From Spirosoma spitsbergense DSM 19989 (GTDB lineage: Bacteria; Bacteroidota; Bacteroidia; Cytophagales; Spirosomataceae), in NCBI RefSeq assembly GCF_000374085.1, contig NZ_KB893559.1, forward strand, positions 138 to 64,137: DNA of 64,000 nt, in the 5' to 3' direction. The position numbers were made by a program, and so were the translations under genes. The notes under the pieces were generated by a model, which did not search any database, had not been told where the DNA came from, and saw only the letters and a program-made list of their open reading frames with translations. Shown here piece by piece: positions 8,105 to 16,927 of this stretch. Numbering within the stretch: position 1 is the first letter of the stretch; each line of letters begins with the position of its first letter.

Positions 8105-8244
8105 TGATTATGTGGTTGCTACCTGGATTCTGCGCAGGTTTTGTCCTGGGCCGGGCGGGTAGTTATGAGCCGGGGGAAACAGACACAGTAAAGGTGATAA
8201 AGCAGAAGCTGGCCAATTCTGAAACGGATAGGCTACCTATATAA
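8104..8244 (+). CDS. Possible small membrane protein, 46 residues
   Basis: The frame starts one base inside the stop of the preceding small frame and encodes one N-terminal hydrophobic helix (MIMWLLPGFCAGFVLG), followed by a charged tail (TDTVKVIKQKLANSETDR). That is the layout of a small single-pass membrane protein or a phage accessory protein. No family could be assigned and coding status is unproven. Confidence 0.25.
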   Translation: MIMWLLPGFCAGFVLGRAGSYEPGETDTVKVIKQKLANSETDRLPI

Positions 8245-8874
8245 CCTCGTAATTTCGTTCAATCAATTAAACTACTATCGGCTCAAAGCAGATAGATATG
8301 GTTTCGGCTGAAGCCGGCCAAAGGGAGTCGATGCTTGTAAAGCCATGCACGAAGCCCTTCGATAGAATAGTATGGCTTTCCAGGCTCATGGGCAAAAAGT
8401 TAAACAGGGTCGCCTGAGCAGTCTTCGCATGAAGGCGAGGAATTTTCCCCAGAGTGATACATCGCCCGGAACCCGTTAACCTAAATCGGCGGTCGCACCA
8501 TGAACTCATTTTACGTAGTTTCTATTCCTTGATGGCCTTGGTTGGCAGGCTAACAACGGTAGTTTTTAGTAGCGGACTCCGCCGAACCCAGGAGTACAAT
8601 TCAACGGATTGATTGGCTTACAATCCTGGCAACCGCAATACCTCCAACACGCGCCGTTGGGATTAGGTATCGTATTCCTGCACCAACTTAAAACACGTAG
8701 CCCGCCATTCTTCGGAAATACTATCCAGCAACTACGTTAGCATAAGGGACTAGCTTTAGGCGATGTCTAAAAAACCAAAATTCACTGATTATCAGAACAG
8801 GGCAAGGATAAAGCCGGGAGCTTTTCCTTTATGGTAAAACGTCTGTTATCGATTTACCTAAACCTTGTAGTTCA
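8245..8874. other. 630-bp stretch without a recognisable gene
   Basis: No protein family, RNA or strong repeat was recognised. A minus-strand open frame of 80 codons (8267-8509) has no family resemblance and is treated as chance. The last part must contain the promoter of the oxidoreductase gene at 8875, but no clear TAnnTTTG box was found. Confidence 0.4.
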
Positions 8875-10248
8875 ATGAAAAACAAAGCTGGTCAAGATTC
8901 CCGTCGCGAATTTCTGGTGAAGGCAGCCACGGCCGCAATGGCTGCTCCGCTCTTACTAAGTGCATCAGCACAGGCTTCTGGCTCTGCCTCCAAACTCAGG
9001 CATGCTTGTATCGGCGTAGGCGGTATGGGATGGGGAGACCTGAACCAGTTTAAAAAACACCCGAAGGTAGACATTGTGGCTCTCTGCGACGTGGACGAAA
9101 ATAACCTGAAACGGGCAGCCGAGCTCGTACCCGGCGCCCGGACGTATACCGACTGGCGGGAAATGCTCCGGGTAGAAGCGAACGCCATTGATTCGGTAAA
9201 TGTAACCGTGCCCGATCACAATCACTTTCCCATTGCTTATCAGGCTATCCGGCTTAAAAAGCATGTGTACTGTCAAAAACCAATGTGCCATGATGTGGCC
9301 GAAGTGCGGGAGCTTACCAAAGCGGCCGTGAAAGCTGGCGTAACCACGCAACTAGGTACACAGGTAGCTGCTACCCTTGGCGACAGAACCGCCGTACAAT
9401 GGATCAGGCAGGGTATTATCGGTAAAGTAACGCATGCCTATTTATGTTCGAACCGACCCGGAGCGGTGGCAAAGTATAGGCTCGTGGGGCCTCGCCCGGC
9501 TCAGGGTCAGGAGGTTCCGGCGCATTTGCACTGGGATCAGTGGATTGGCACTGCTCCTGTCCGGCCCTATGCACCCGATATCTATCATCCTGCCATCTGG
9601 CGCACCTGGCAGGACTTCGGTACGGGCTGGTCGGGGGATATTGGCTGCCATATTTTTGACGCCGTCTGGAAAGGCCTGGGCATGAAAGCTCCGCTGTCGG
9701 TACAGGCCGAAGTACAAAAATCATGGAAAGAGTCTACCGAACGCCGGGCCGATACGTGGCCACAAGGCAATCATATAAGCTGGGTATTTCCGGGAAACGA
9801 ACTAACCGAGTCCGGTACCTTACCGGTAGAGTGGTTCGACGGGGAGTTTTATCCGCCCCAGGAAATCAGGGATTTATTTACCCAGGGGGAATACCCGGCC
9901 GAATCGGCCATGCTGGTTGGTACCGAAGGTGCGTTGCTGATTCCCCATCAAAAGATGCCCGTGATAATCCCGACGGGTAACGTGAAAGCGTATAATACCC
10001 CTGTGTTAGAAGAGCGAAACCATTACCATCATTTTGTGGATGCCTGCCTGGGCGGTGAAAAAACAGAATCTCATTTTGCTCAGTCGGGTCCGATGACAGA
10101 GGCCGTTTTGCTGGGTACCGTGGCGATACGGGTACCGGGCCAACTGCTGAAATGGGATTCCGCCCAGATGAAGTTTTCCAACTATCCGGCGGCTGATAAG
10201 TACCTGCGTCGTGCTTACCGTAAGGGTTGGGAAGTGAAGGGCGTATAG
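8875..10248 (+). CDS. Gfo/Idh/MocA-family oxidoreductase, Tat-exported
   Basis: The protein (457 residues) begins with a twin-arginine signal (DSRREFLVKAATAAMAAPLL), so it should be exported folded with its NAD(P) cofactor. The Rossmann motif GVGGMGWGDLNQF is near residues 47-59. The family's EKP-like motif appears as CQKPMCHDVAEV near residues 132-143, with the conserved Lys. The C-terminal half is the alpha/beta substrate domain with several Trp-rich segments. Exported members of this group in Bacteroidota act on sugars, often oxidising to or reducing 3-keto-glycosides. The next gene, a DUF1080 protein on the same strand 163 bp downstream, supports that role. The exact substrate is unknown. 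Confidence 0.85.
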   Translation: MKNKAGQDSRREFLVKAATAAMAAPLLLSASAQASGSASKLRHACIGVGGMGWGDLNQFKKHPKVDIVALCDVDENNLKRAAELVPGARTYTDWREMLRVEANAIDSVNVTVPDHNHFPIAYQAIRLKKHVYCQKPMCHDVAEVRELTKAAVKAGVTTQLGTQVAATLGDRTAVQWIRQGIIGKVTHAYLCSNRPGAVAKYRLVGPRPAQGQEVPAHLHWDQWIGTAPVRPYAPDIYHPAIWRTWQDFGTGWSGDIGCHIFDAVWKGLGMKAPLSVQAEVQKSWKESTERRADTWPQGNHISWVFPGNELTESGTLPVEWFDGEFYPPQEIRDLFTQGEYPAESAMLVGTEGALLIPHQKMPVIIPTGNVKAYNTPVLEERNHYHHFVDACLGGEKTESHFAQSGPMTEAVLLGTVAIRVPGQLLKWDSAQMKFSNYPAADKYLRRAYRKGWEVKGV

Positions 10249-10411
10249 GGCTTTCTTAAAAAAACTTGAGGGAGCTTCCAGGTAGACAAATTCAACTCTT
10301 TAGTTGAAGAGCGCAGCTTTGGAAAAGCACATCGCTCAATCCGGGAAAGCAGGGAAATTGGATACCTTGACCCATCAAACAGAATACTAGTGGCATTTTA
10401 ACCTACTTCTT

Positions 10412-11278
10412 ATGGTCTGCAAATTTGAAACCTGCACTATACAAATCAGGAAAACACGTTGGTTATCAAGCCTTTTACATACATTGCTACTGTTGGTACC
10501 AATCAGCACCACACTGGCTCAACAACCAACTTCCACCACACCCCCGCCCAGGAGGGTTAGCCCATTTACTCAACCAGACCCCATTGATTTCAACGACCAC
10601 CAGGGATACGTATCGCTATTCAACGGAAAAGACCTCAAGCAATGGGACGGAAATCCCAAATTCTGGCGCGTTGAGAATGGGGTTATCGTAGGTGAATCGA
10701 CGCCCGAAAATCCGAGTGGCAACAGCTATATCGCGTATCGGGGTATGGAAGCCAAAGATTTTACCTTAAAATTTGAAATTAAAGTAGAAGGCGACGGCGG
10801 CAGCGGTATGCAGTACCGAAGCCGGACAGGGCTTCCCTGGCTGGCACCCATTTCGCCAAAAGTGACCGCCAACGTAGGCCCGGTCAATCTGAACTGGATG
10901 ATGACGGGCCCCCAGGCCGATTTCTGGCCCAGTCAGCCGTGGACCGGACAATTTTACTCCGAAAACACGCCCATGCGAATTCTGGCCTGGCGGGGACAGG
11001 TGGTCGAAGGATTTGGTAATCAGCGAAAGCGCCTGATGGGCATTATTGGCGACCGGGATACCCTGGCAAGCCAGCATATTAAACCCAATGACTGGAACCA
11101 ATATACCGTGATTGCCCGGGGTGGCACCTTCATTCATATTTTGAATGGTCAACTGATGGCCGTTATGATCGACGATGATCCAACTTCTTCCAACAATCAG
11201 ACAGGCCAGATTGGCATTGAAATCGAAGCCACTACCAAAGTTTCGGTACGGAATATCTGGCTAAAAAAGCTTAACTAA
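10412..11278 (+). CDS. DUF1080 protein, probable 3-keto-disaccharide hydrolase
   Basis: After an N-terminal hydrophobic signal (SSLLHTLLLLVPISTTLAQ, cleavage near residue 36) comes a concanavalin-like domain typical of DUF1080. It carries YVSLFNGKDLKQWDGNPKFW near residues 66-85, GDGGSGMQYRSR near 127-138, and the end pattern GQIGIEIE then VSVRNIWLKKLN. Characterised DUF1080 members cleave 3-keto-glycosides after a dehydrogenase has oxidised the sugar. Together with the preceding exported Gfo/Idh/MocA enzyme this suggests a periplasmic oxidise-then-cleave pair. A small TTCAACT/AGTTGAA hairpin (10291-10308) lies in the gap between the two genes. Confidence 0.8.
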   Translation: MVCKFETCTIQIRKTRWLSSLLHTLLLLVPISTTLAQQPTSTTPPPRRVSPFTQPDPIDFNDHQGYVSLFNGKDLKQWDGNPKFWRVENGVIVGESTPENPSGNSYIAYRGMEAKDFTLKFEIKVEGDGGSGMQYRSRTGLPWLAPISPKVTANVGPVNLNWMMTGPQADFWPSQPWTGQFYSENTPMRILAWRGQVVEGFGNQRKRLMGIIGDRDTLASQHIKPNDWNQYTVIARGGTFIHILNGQLMAVMIDDDPTSSNNQTGQIGIEIEATTKVSVRNIWLKKLN

Positions 11279-11361
11279 GCCTTTAGGTGCTATAAAAATG
11301 GCTGGAGTAACCCTTGTTAAGCGGCAACGGCAGCCACTCTCCTGAGATGATGCAGGAGGGC

Positions 11362-12288
11362 CTATACTGTAAAGTGGAAGAGTTGGTCCAAAAGCGGTGT
11401 TTTTCGCAGGAGCAGCGGGGCATCATAAAAACCAGACTGGTGCTCTTTTCGCCGTTCGATTAGACCAAACCAGCTGGCAAACTGCTCTACAAACCGCCAC
11501 CGGTACACCCGTTCAAATTCGAGTGAGTAACCTGGTAATCGGCCCAATGCAATCGGCTCTCGCAGGTGAGGAAAGGCCGTTAGTAATTTAGTCGCATAAA
11601 AATCGGTGTCCCGCCACTGGGTTCCGTAGCGATGAACCAGATAGAGCGAATAAGCCCAGCCAAAATGCCCGGCATCGGTAGGGGTGTCATCCAGATAAGC
11701 CCAGTTGAAGCGCAGGGTATACTCCTGGAGCACCTGCCGAACGTGTACCGCTCGCTCCTTGCTCAGAGCCTGTTGACCCAATTTCGTTAAGGAGAACGCA
11801 TTCTGTCGTTTTTTGACGTAGGGACTCAGCGACAGACAGGCTTTCAACGCCTGAAGAAAGCGCACGTTGTCCTCACAGATCTTTTTGGTAATTCCCCGTT
11901 CGATGTCGTCTTGTACCAAAAGCTTCCGCTCATAGAGGCTTCGGCAGAGAGCCAGCGGCAAGTTTCCTTTCGGGGTGAGTTTGATGAGGGAGTCCGTGCG
12001 TAAGTGCTGGTACAGGCTCTCCATCAAGACAAAGAAAGGAATCTGATCCAGCAGCGAATCTGTCTGATCATCCCGTAGATGTAGGACCGACCCCGTTCCC
12101 CAGGGATCATGTAGCAAGGTATGCATTTGCTCCGGGGAAAGCCCCTCAAAATCAGGATGAGGCTGCTGATTGCGCGCCTGGGTGAAGGCGGCCATTTTCC
12201 GATTCACCTCCTCCAGCGAGAGCTGGCCGCTGGTGACTTCGGGATGAGCCCTGATGAAGGCTTGCCAGATCTCTTGAGCGACTCCCAT
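11362..12288 (-). CDS. Unnamed 308-residue protein
   Basis: The product is soluble and mostly helical, with no signal peptide. Notable segments are LSPEQMHTLLHDPWGTGSVL near residues 49-68, LTPKGNLPLALCRSLYE near 103-119, LTKLGQQALS near 167-176, and FNWAYLDDTPTDAGHFGWAY near 195-214. From memory these resemble a recurring uncharacterised Bacteroidota family (QMHxLL..PF, KGNLP, FNWAY signatures), but I cannot name a domain. The LTPKGNLP and LTKLGQ stretches resemble winged-helix wings, so nucleic-acid binding is possible. It stands alone on its strand, with a conspicuous hairpin about 100 bp upstream. Confidence 0.6.
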   Translation of the reverse strand: MGVAQEIWQAFIRAHPEVTSGQLSLEEVNRKMAAFTQARNQQPHPDFEGLSPEQMHTLLHDPWGTGSVLHLRDDQTDSLLDQIPFFVLMESLYQHLRTDSLIKLTPKGNLPLALCRSLYERKLLVQDDIERGITKKICEDNVRFLQALKACLSLSPYVKKRQNAFSLTKLGQQALSKERAVHVRQVLQEYTLRFNWAYLDDTPTDAGHFGWAYSLYLVHRYGTQWRDTDFYATKLLTAFPHLREPIALGRLPGYSLEFERVYRWRFVEQFASWFGLIERRKEHQSGFYDAPLLLRKTPLLDQLFHFTV

Positions 12289-12390
12289 ACACTAAAATGC
12301 TAAACCAATTGATGCGTAAAGGTAAAAAAAATCGAAAACCGAGTCATTTATGGGATAGCAAAATCCACGTGGAGGTGCGTTTTGGTTTTG

Positions 12391-12435
12391 TAATAGTATC
12401 ACACTTAGATCGCAGATTCAAGTGTGATACTATTA
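12391..12435. repeat. 16-bp perfect inverted repeat in a 443-bp gene-free gap
   Basis: TAATAGTATCACACTT (12391-12406) and AAGTGTGATACTATTA (12420-12435) flank a 13-base loop. The arms are AT-rich, unlike the GC-rich surroundings. The repeat lies 103 bp upstream of the start of the unnamed 308-residue gene and about 300 bp upstream of the TMEM175-like gene on the other strand, so a shared operator is possible. The rest of 12289-12731 shows no gene. Confidence 0.6.
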
Positions 12436-12731
12436 TAATTGAGGTTGAAAGGGTTGATTTAATGTGTTCGTTGGGGGTAAAATAGTTCAATCGCTCCGGC
12501 GCCGGTTCTTGCGGGGGACGGTCATTGATGCGCTCCTGTCAGGTCTTCACTGCACGGGCGACCCTGAGTTTGGCAACTGCTGCAAACTCATCTGTTGTAT
12601 TTCATTTTAGAATCGACAATCTACTATCTGAATCAAATAATTTCCTGGCACTTTACAACACGAGCCATTCGGTAAGGCATTTATAACTATTTGACGGTGC
12701 AGCCGTTTTAAACAGGTACTCTCGTATATGA

Positions 12732-13358
12732 ATGACAGATTCTCAGGAAAACGGCACTGTGCGTATGGAAACGTTCAGCGACGGCGTTTTTGCGATTGAT
12801 ATTACCCTGCTTACCTTTCAGTTAAAGTCGCCCAGTCCGGGCGATGCGGCTTCCAGCTATACACTGGCCATGTCCCTGCTGCACCAATGGCCCAGCTACA
12901 TCGCTTACTTTGTCAGTTTTACCACCATTTTTATCATATGGCTCAATCACCATCGGATGTATAATGTTATCCAGCGAAGCGATGTCCCGTTTATGTTTTA
13001 CAACGGGTTGTTGCTGCTGCTGGTCAGTATTGTCCCCTTCACTACGTCCCTGATGGCCGATTATATAAATACCCCGGCCCATCGTATTTCGTCCATCCTG
13101 TATATGGCCCTGTTTTCGGGCATATCCTGGACATTACTTCGGATGTGGACTTATTCCACCGATAATTACCGACTGCTCAAACGCCCGGCGGCCGATGTCC
13201 TTGTCGATTCGGTCCGGACTAATCTTATCATCAGCACATCGGTCTACGCATTAGCTGCGGTGCTGAGTTTTTTTGTACCATTTCTGGGCATTTTGACTGG
13301 TTTGGTTATGGTTTTTCACTTATCCCGTCTAAAGTTTCACCGGGACAAAGTAGTTTAG
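12732..13358 (+). CDS. TMEM175-family potassium channel-like protein
   Basis: The 208-residue protein has six predicted membrane helices. The family signature is at the N-terminus as RMETFSDGVFAIDITLL near residues 11-27; the FSDGVFAI helix lines the pore in bacterial TMEM175 (DUF1211) channels. A polar helix WLNHHRMYNVI follows, as usual. Prokaryotic members contain one six-helix unit and assemble as tetramers. It is followed after 14 bp by a peptidoglycan-hydrolase lipoprotein gene on the same strand, so the two may be co-transcribed, although their functions have no obvious link. Confidence 0.85.
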   Translation: MTDSQENGTVRMETFSDGVFAIDITLLTFQLKSPSPGDAASSYTLAMSLLHQWPSYIAYFVSFTTIFIIWLNHHRMYNVIQRSDVPFMFYNGLLLLLVSIVPFTTSLMADYINTPAHRISSILYMALFSGISWTLLRMWTYSTDNYRLLKRPAADVLVDSVRTNLIISTSVYALAAVLSFFVPFLGILTGLVMVFHLSRLKFHRDKVV

Positions 13359-13372
13359 ACTAGTGTATCATT

Positions 13373-14749
13373 ATGGTTTTTCGTTATTCCGCCCGTTTTC
13401 TTTTGATTGGTTTAGTCGCTGGATGGTTCAGTGCCTGTACAGGTTTTGGCCCAACGGCTAACCTGTTCCGGCCCAACTCCCCGCACGAACAGTATAGTCA
13501 GTCGCTGAAGACAGCAAAACTCGACCAGACAGCCCTCGGCTCCGACTGGCTGGCAGCTGGCGAACGGGCCACCCGCGACTCGCTGACCCTTTCAGTCCCT
13601 TATCGGGAGAGTGGCTATTTTTCGGCCAGCAAGGTATTTGCCGCTGGTTATCGGCTGGAAGCACAGCGGGGAGACCGTTTACTGGTAAAAGTGGAGACGC
13701 AGGGACAGAAGGCCATTCAGGTTTTTATTGACGTTTTTGTGCTGGAAGATCGTAACCGAATCAGTTTGGTTGCCACGGCCAAAGCCGATACGAACGTGCT
13801 CACCTGGGAACCCCGCAAAAACCAGACGTACCTCATTCGTATCCAGCCCGAATTATTACGCAGCGGCAGTTACACCATCGACATTACCCGCGAACCCGCG
13901 CTGGCTTTTCCGGTACAGGGCAAGACCAGCAAACAAATCGACAGTTACTTTGGCGCAAACCGCGATGGCGGCCGTCGTAAGCACGAAGGCGTAGATATTT
14001 TTGCCCCTAGAGGGACCCCGGCTATAGCGTCAGCGTCTGGGGTGGTTTCGGGCGTTGGGACGAACAGATTGGGCGGTAATGTGGCCTTTGTGACGGATAA
14101 TGAGCATAATGTCCGTATCTATTACGCCCACCTCGACCGCTGGAACGTAACGAATGGTCAGCGGGTAACCGTTGGCGATACGGTTGGCTTTATCGGGAAC
14201 ACAGGCAATGCCCGCACTACGGGACCGCACCTTCATTACGGCATTTACGATTTTGGCGGAGGGGCTGTCAATCCGCTGCCATTTATCCGGCTGGGGCGTG
14301 GGCCAGCCCGGCAGCCTTTGTTGCCAGCATCGCGACTGGGCGATTCAATACGGGTAGCTACGGCCACCACGCCTATCCGGCTCTCCCCGAGTAGTAAAAG
14401 TTCTGTATTGCGGAACCTGCCTAAAGCGACGGCGCTGACCACGATGGGTGGAACGGAAACCTGGCTACGGGTCGAGTTGCCCGATGGTCTGATTGGTTAT
14501 GTAGCCAGCCAGACCGTGGAGCCGGTAAAACGTCCGCTCAGAAAGTTGATCCTTGTCGACACCGGTACGCTGCTGGATGAGGCTACCAGCCGGGCTGCTA
14601 CCATAAAAACATTACCGACAGGAACAAAGGTAGATGTACTGGCCACCACTGGTTCTTTTCAACTGGTACGCGGCAACGGGGGACAAACGGGCTGGTTATC
14701 GGTAAACGAAGCCGCCGACAGGGCATCAGAGACGGGTTCAGTAAAGTAG
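13373..14749 (+). CDS. M23 (LytM-type) metallopeptidase lipoprotein with SH3-like repeats
   Basis: The signal ends in a lipobox (GWFSAC, Cys22), so this is a lipoprotein. Residues 30-190 form a beta-rich region of unknown type. The M23 domain follows, with zinc ligands His204 and Asp208 in KHEGVDIFAPRG and His286/His288 in GPHLHYGIYDF, plus YYAHLDRW between them. All ligands expected for an active lysostaphin-type endopeptidase are present. The last 130 residues carry two SH3-like units that probably bind peptidoglycan (SIRVATATTPIRLSPSSKSS and ILVDTGTLLDEATSR). It probably trims cross-links in the periplasm. Confidence 0.9.
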   Translation: MVFRYSARFLLIGLVAGWFSACTGFGPTANLFRPNSPHEQYSQSLKTAKLDQTALGSDWLAAGERATRDSLTLSVPYRESGYFSASKVFAAGYRLEAQRGDRLLVKVETQGQKAIQVFIDVFVLEDRNRISLVATAKADTNVLTWEPRKNQTYLIRIQPELLRSGSYTIDITREPALAFPVQGKTSKQIDSYFGANRDGGRRKHEGVDIFAPRGTPAIASASGVVSGVGTNRLGGNVAFVTDNEHNVRIYYAHLDRWNVTNGQRVTVGDTVGFIGNTGNARTTGPHLHYGIYDFGGGAVNPLPFIRLGRGPARQPLLPASRLGDSIRVATATTPIRLSPSSKSSVLRNLPKATALTTMGGTETWLRVELPDGLIGYVASQTVEPVKRPLRKLILVDTGTLLDEATSRAATIKTLPTGTKVDVLATTGSFQLVRGNGGQTGWLSVNEAADRASETGSVK

Positions 14750-14775
14750 CCTGCCGATTTTCCGATAGAGGTCGC

Positions 14776-15081
14776 TCACCACTTGTCGGTGGAGGAAGCC
14801 GCATGGACGGGCTTCTTACCGGATTGAGCTGAGGACGGTTGAATATCCCAGGAATGATCGACCGGGGCGATGGCCTGAAGCGTGTCGCAGTCTTCCAGTT
14901 TTTCCTGCAATTCCACAATGGTATGTTCCTGCTGCGTCAGGTTTCGTTGTAAATCAATCGTAACGTCCTCCAGCCGCTGATGACGGTTATAAGCCACACC
15001 CAGCAATGCAGTTATACCCAATAGCAGTACGAATACCGCTATCATTAGCGTATAGACAATACCTCGATTTATAGTTGACAT
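14776..15081 (-). CDS. Small single-pass membrane protein with coiled coil
   Basis: The 101-residue product has one N-terminal helix (VYTLMIAVFVLLLGITALLG), then a heptad-patterned segment (RLEDVTIDLQRNLTQQEHTI, VELQEKLEDC), then a polar tail. It resembles small anchor proteins with a periplasmic coiled coil. The family is not recognised. It converges with the M23 gene, whose stop is 26 bp away, and has no same-strand partner within 100 bp. Confidence 0.6.
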   Translation of the reverse strand: MSTINRGIVYTLMIAVFVLLLGITALLGVAYNRHQRLEDVTIDLQRNLTQQEHTIVELQEKLEDCDTLQAIAPVDHSWDIQPSSAQSGKKPVHAASSTDKW

Positions 15082-15124
15082 GGGTTAGATTACTGTAGGC
15101 AAAGTAACAAAAAGGTAGGCCCAT

Positions 15125-15160
15125 AAAAAAACCTGCTTTCACACGAAAGCAGGTTTTTTT
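15125..15160. terminator. Bidirectional intrinsic terminator
   Basis: AAAAAAACCTGCTTTC (15125-15140), loop ACAC, and GAAAGCAGGTTTTTTT (15145-15160) form a perfect 16-bp stem with T-runs on both strands. It ends the DUF4136 gene on the minus strand. Confidence 0.92.
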
Positions 15161-15181
15161 ATTTTACAGGCCAGATTCCTT

Positions 15182-15751
15182 TTAGCGGGCCGCACCGTAA
15201 TCCTGGCCGGCACTTTCAGGGAACTGCTTCATGATGGCCGCCACTGTTTCGCGGAAGGCCTGATCCCGATCCCGTTCTTTGTTCTTATTATTGATCTGAC
15301 CCGTTGCCCAACCCTGCCAGACAATGTCGTTGGTACGGGCATCTATTACATTGATAACAACGCGGTTTTCTTCATATTGCCGGGAGTAGACGCCATTGTT
15401 CATCCCCCCGTACCACCACGAATAAGGCGAATACATATTGTTTGACTGAATCTGCTGTTTGTCTTTCGAGTCCATAAAGAACCGAACGACCAGATCCGCT
15501 TCCCCCTGCGTTACGGGCTTGTAGCCACGCTCTTTGAGCGACAGGTCGAGTGCGTCCGCAATCCGGCGCTGATTCAGGTTGCTACCCACAATGGGATCGG
15601 CGTTGCGTTGTCGATCGGCTTCGATGCGATAGGTCGAAAACTGCCGTACGTTTACTTTCGGATCATAGTCGTACTTGACCGTAATGGCCGGAGCGCAGGA
15701 CGCCAGCGTACCGGCGACGAACAAACTGGTGATTATGTGGTTGATTTTCAT
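15182..15751 (-). CDS. DUF4136 lipoprotein
   Basis: I place the start at the ATG at 15751, which gives a lipoprotein signal with lipobox LASC (Cys19). Longer in-frame starts add an unlikely polar extension. The mature part has the DUF4136 pattern: VKYDYDPKVNVRQFSTYRI after the lipid anchor, QRRIADALDLSLKERGYKPV in the middle, then ADLVVRFFMDSKDK and DARTNDIVWQGWATG. DUF4136 proteins are periplasmic-side lipoproteins of unknown function that are common in this phylum. It is a single-gene unit with its own terminator. Confidence 0.85.
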   Translation of the reverse strand: MKINHIITSLFVAGTLASCAPAITVKYDYDPKVNVRQFSTYRIEADRQRNADPIVGSNLNQRRIADALDLSLKERGYKPVTQGEADLVVRFFMDSKDKQQIQSNNMYSPYSWWYGGMNNGVYSRQYEENRVVINVIDARTNDIVWQGWATGQINNKNKERDRDQAFRETVAAIMKQFPESAGQDYGAAR

Positions 15752-15965
15752 GTATTTTGAGTCATTAACGTTTTCGAATTGATTAATAAACGATGGAAAA
15801 TGACCATTCGTATATTGTACGTTAATAACTAAAAACACCCCCTATTCGTTCCTGAACGCTGTGTAAGCAGCTAGCTGACAGCGTAGTACAAACTACTGAT
15901 TATCAACACAAAAGTACGCCATTAAGGTTTTTTAACAGAACGAGGTTCCCCTATAGGAACGAGAT

Positions 15966-16007
15966 AAAAAAGAAGCCACCGCTCAGCTGAGCGGTGGCTT
16001 CTTTTTT
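15966..16007 (-). terminator. Terminator of the atpA-atpG unit
   Basis: A perfect 42-base palindrome with arms ending in A6/T6 and a core of GCCACCGCTCAG/CTGAGCGGTGGC lies 18 bases after the atpG stop on the minus strand. Confidence 0.92.
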
Positions 16008-16025
16008 ACAGGATACCTGGTCAAT

Positions 16026-16916
16026 CTAGGCACTGGCCAGTGCCTCAGCACCACCCACAATTTCGAGAATTTCGGTTGTAATTGCGGCTTGACGGGTTCG
16101 GTTGTAGACCAGCCGAAGTTCTTTCAGCAATTCACCCGCATTTTCAGTCGCCTTGTCCATGGCTGTCATCCGGGCACCGTGTTCCGATGCGTTTGAATCC
16201 AGCACGGCTTTGTACAATTGAATCTTTATTGTTTTCGGGATCAGTTCCGTAACGATCTCTTCTTCCGATGGCTCAAAGATATAGTTGGTTGCTACCGCCG
16301 GAACACTGCCAGCGGGGGCTTTCGTGGCCACGATGGGCAACATCTGCTCGGTCCGTACAATTTGTACCGCTGCATTTCGGAATTCATTATAGATCACCTC
16401 GACTACATCGTAGCGACCCGCAACGAACCCTTCCATTGCTTCTTCAGCCGCTGCCCGCACGGCCGCAAAATTCAGCGTACCGAAGACATCGACGTGCGCT
16501 GTATTGACCTTAAAGCCACGACGGTTAAAGGCCTCTCCTCCTTTCTTACCAATGGCCATTATTTCTACATTGCCCGAACGGGCCTGCGACGCATACTTTT
16601 CTTCGATCAATGCCAACGCACCTTTCACCGCGTTCGTGTTGAAAGCACCACAGAGACCCCGGTCGGAGGTAACCACGATGAGCAGAGCACGCTGCACAGC
16701 ACGCTCTTGCTTATATAGGCTTTCGGAGGCTACTTCTGCCCCGGCAGAAACGGTTCCAAGCATCTGCCGTAGCTTTTGCGCATAAGGCCGTAACTGGGTA
16801 ATGTTATCCTGTGCCCGGCGCAACTTGGCGGCCGCCACCATTTTCATGGCTTTGGTAATCTGCTGAGTCGAGTTGATGGAGGCAATCCGGGCACGTACTT
16901 CTTTTAATGAGGCCAT
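16026..16916 (-). CDS. atpG: F-type ATP synthase subunit gamma
   Basis: The 296-residue protein is a full-length gamma subunit, the central rotating shaft linking F0 proton flow to ATP synthesis in F1. The N-terminal helix MASLKEVRARIASINSTQQI followed by KAMKMVAAAKLRRAQ is diagnostic. So is the C-terminal signature ENAGELLKELRLVYNRTRQA near residues 259-278. The central Rossmann-like part contains TSDRGLCGAFNTN near 83-95. It follows atpA on the same strand with a 110-bp gap filled by a heptamer-built repeat and ends at a strong terminator. Neighbouring atpH, atpF, atpE, atpB, atpD and atpC are absent. Confidence 0.97.
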   Translation of the reverse strand: MASLKEVRARIASINSTQQITKAMKMVAAAKLRRAQDNITQLRPYAQKLRQMLGTVSAGAEVASESLYKQERAVQRALLIVVTSDRGLCGAFNTNAVKGALALIEEKYASQARSGNVEIMAIGKKGGEAFNRRGFKVNTAHVDVFGTLNFAAVRAAAEEAMEGFVAGRYDVVEVIYNEFRNAAVQIVRTEQMLPIVATKAPAGSVPAVATNYIFEPSEEEIVTELIPKTIKIQLYKAVLDSNASEHGARMTAMDKATENAGELLKELRLVYNRTRQAAITTEILEIVGGAEALASA

Positions 16917-16927
16917 TTGTGTGAAGT

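Noticed and set aside
8267-8509. 80-codon minus-strand open frame
   Set aside because: No recognisable motif, no promoter, and its residue make-up (many Ser, Cys and Ile without helical pattern) looks like chance translation of a non-coding stretch.
12297-12485. 62-codon plus-strand frame across the 12391-12435 inverted repeat
   Set aside because: It reads straight through the hairpin, has no family likeness, and the repeat itself accounts for the sequence pattern.
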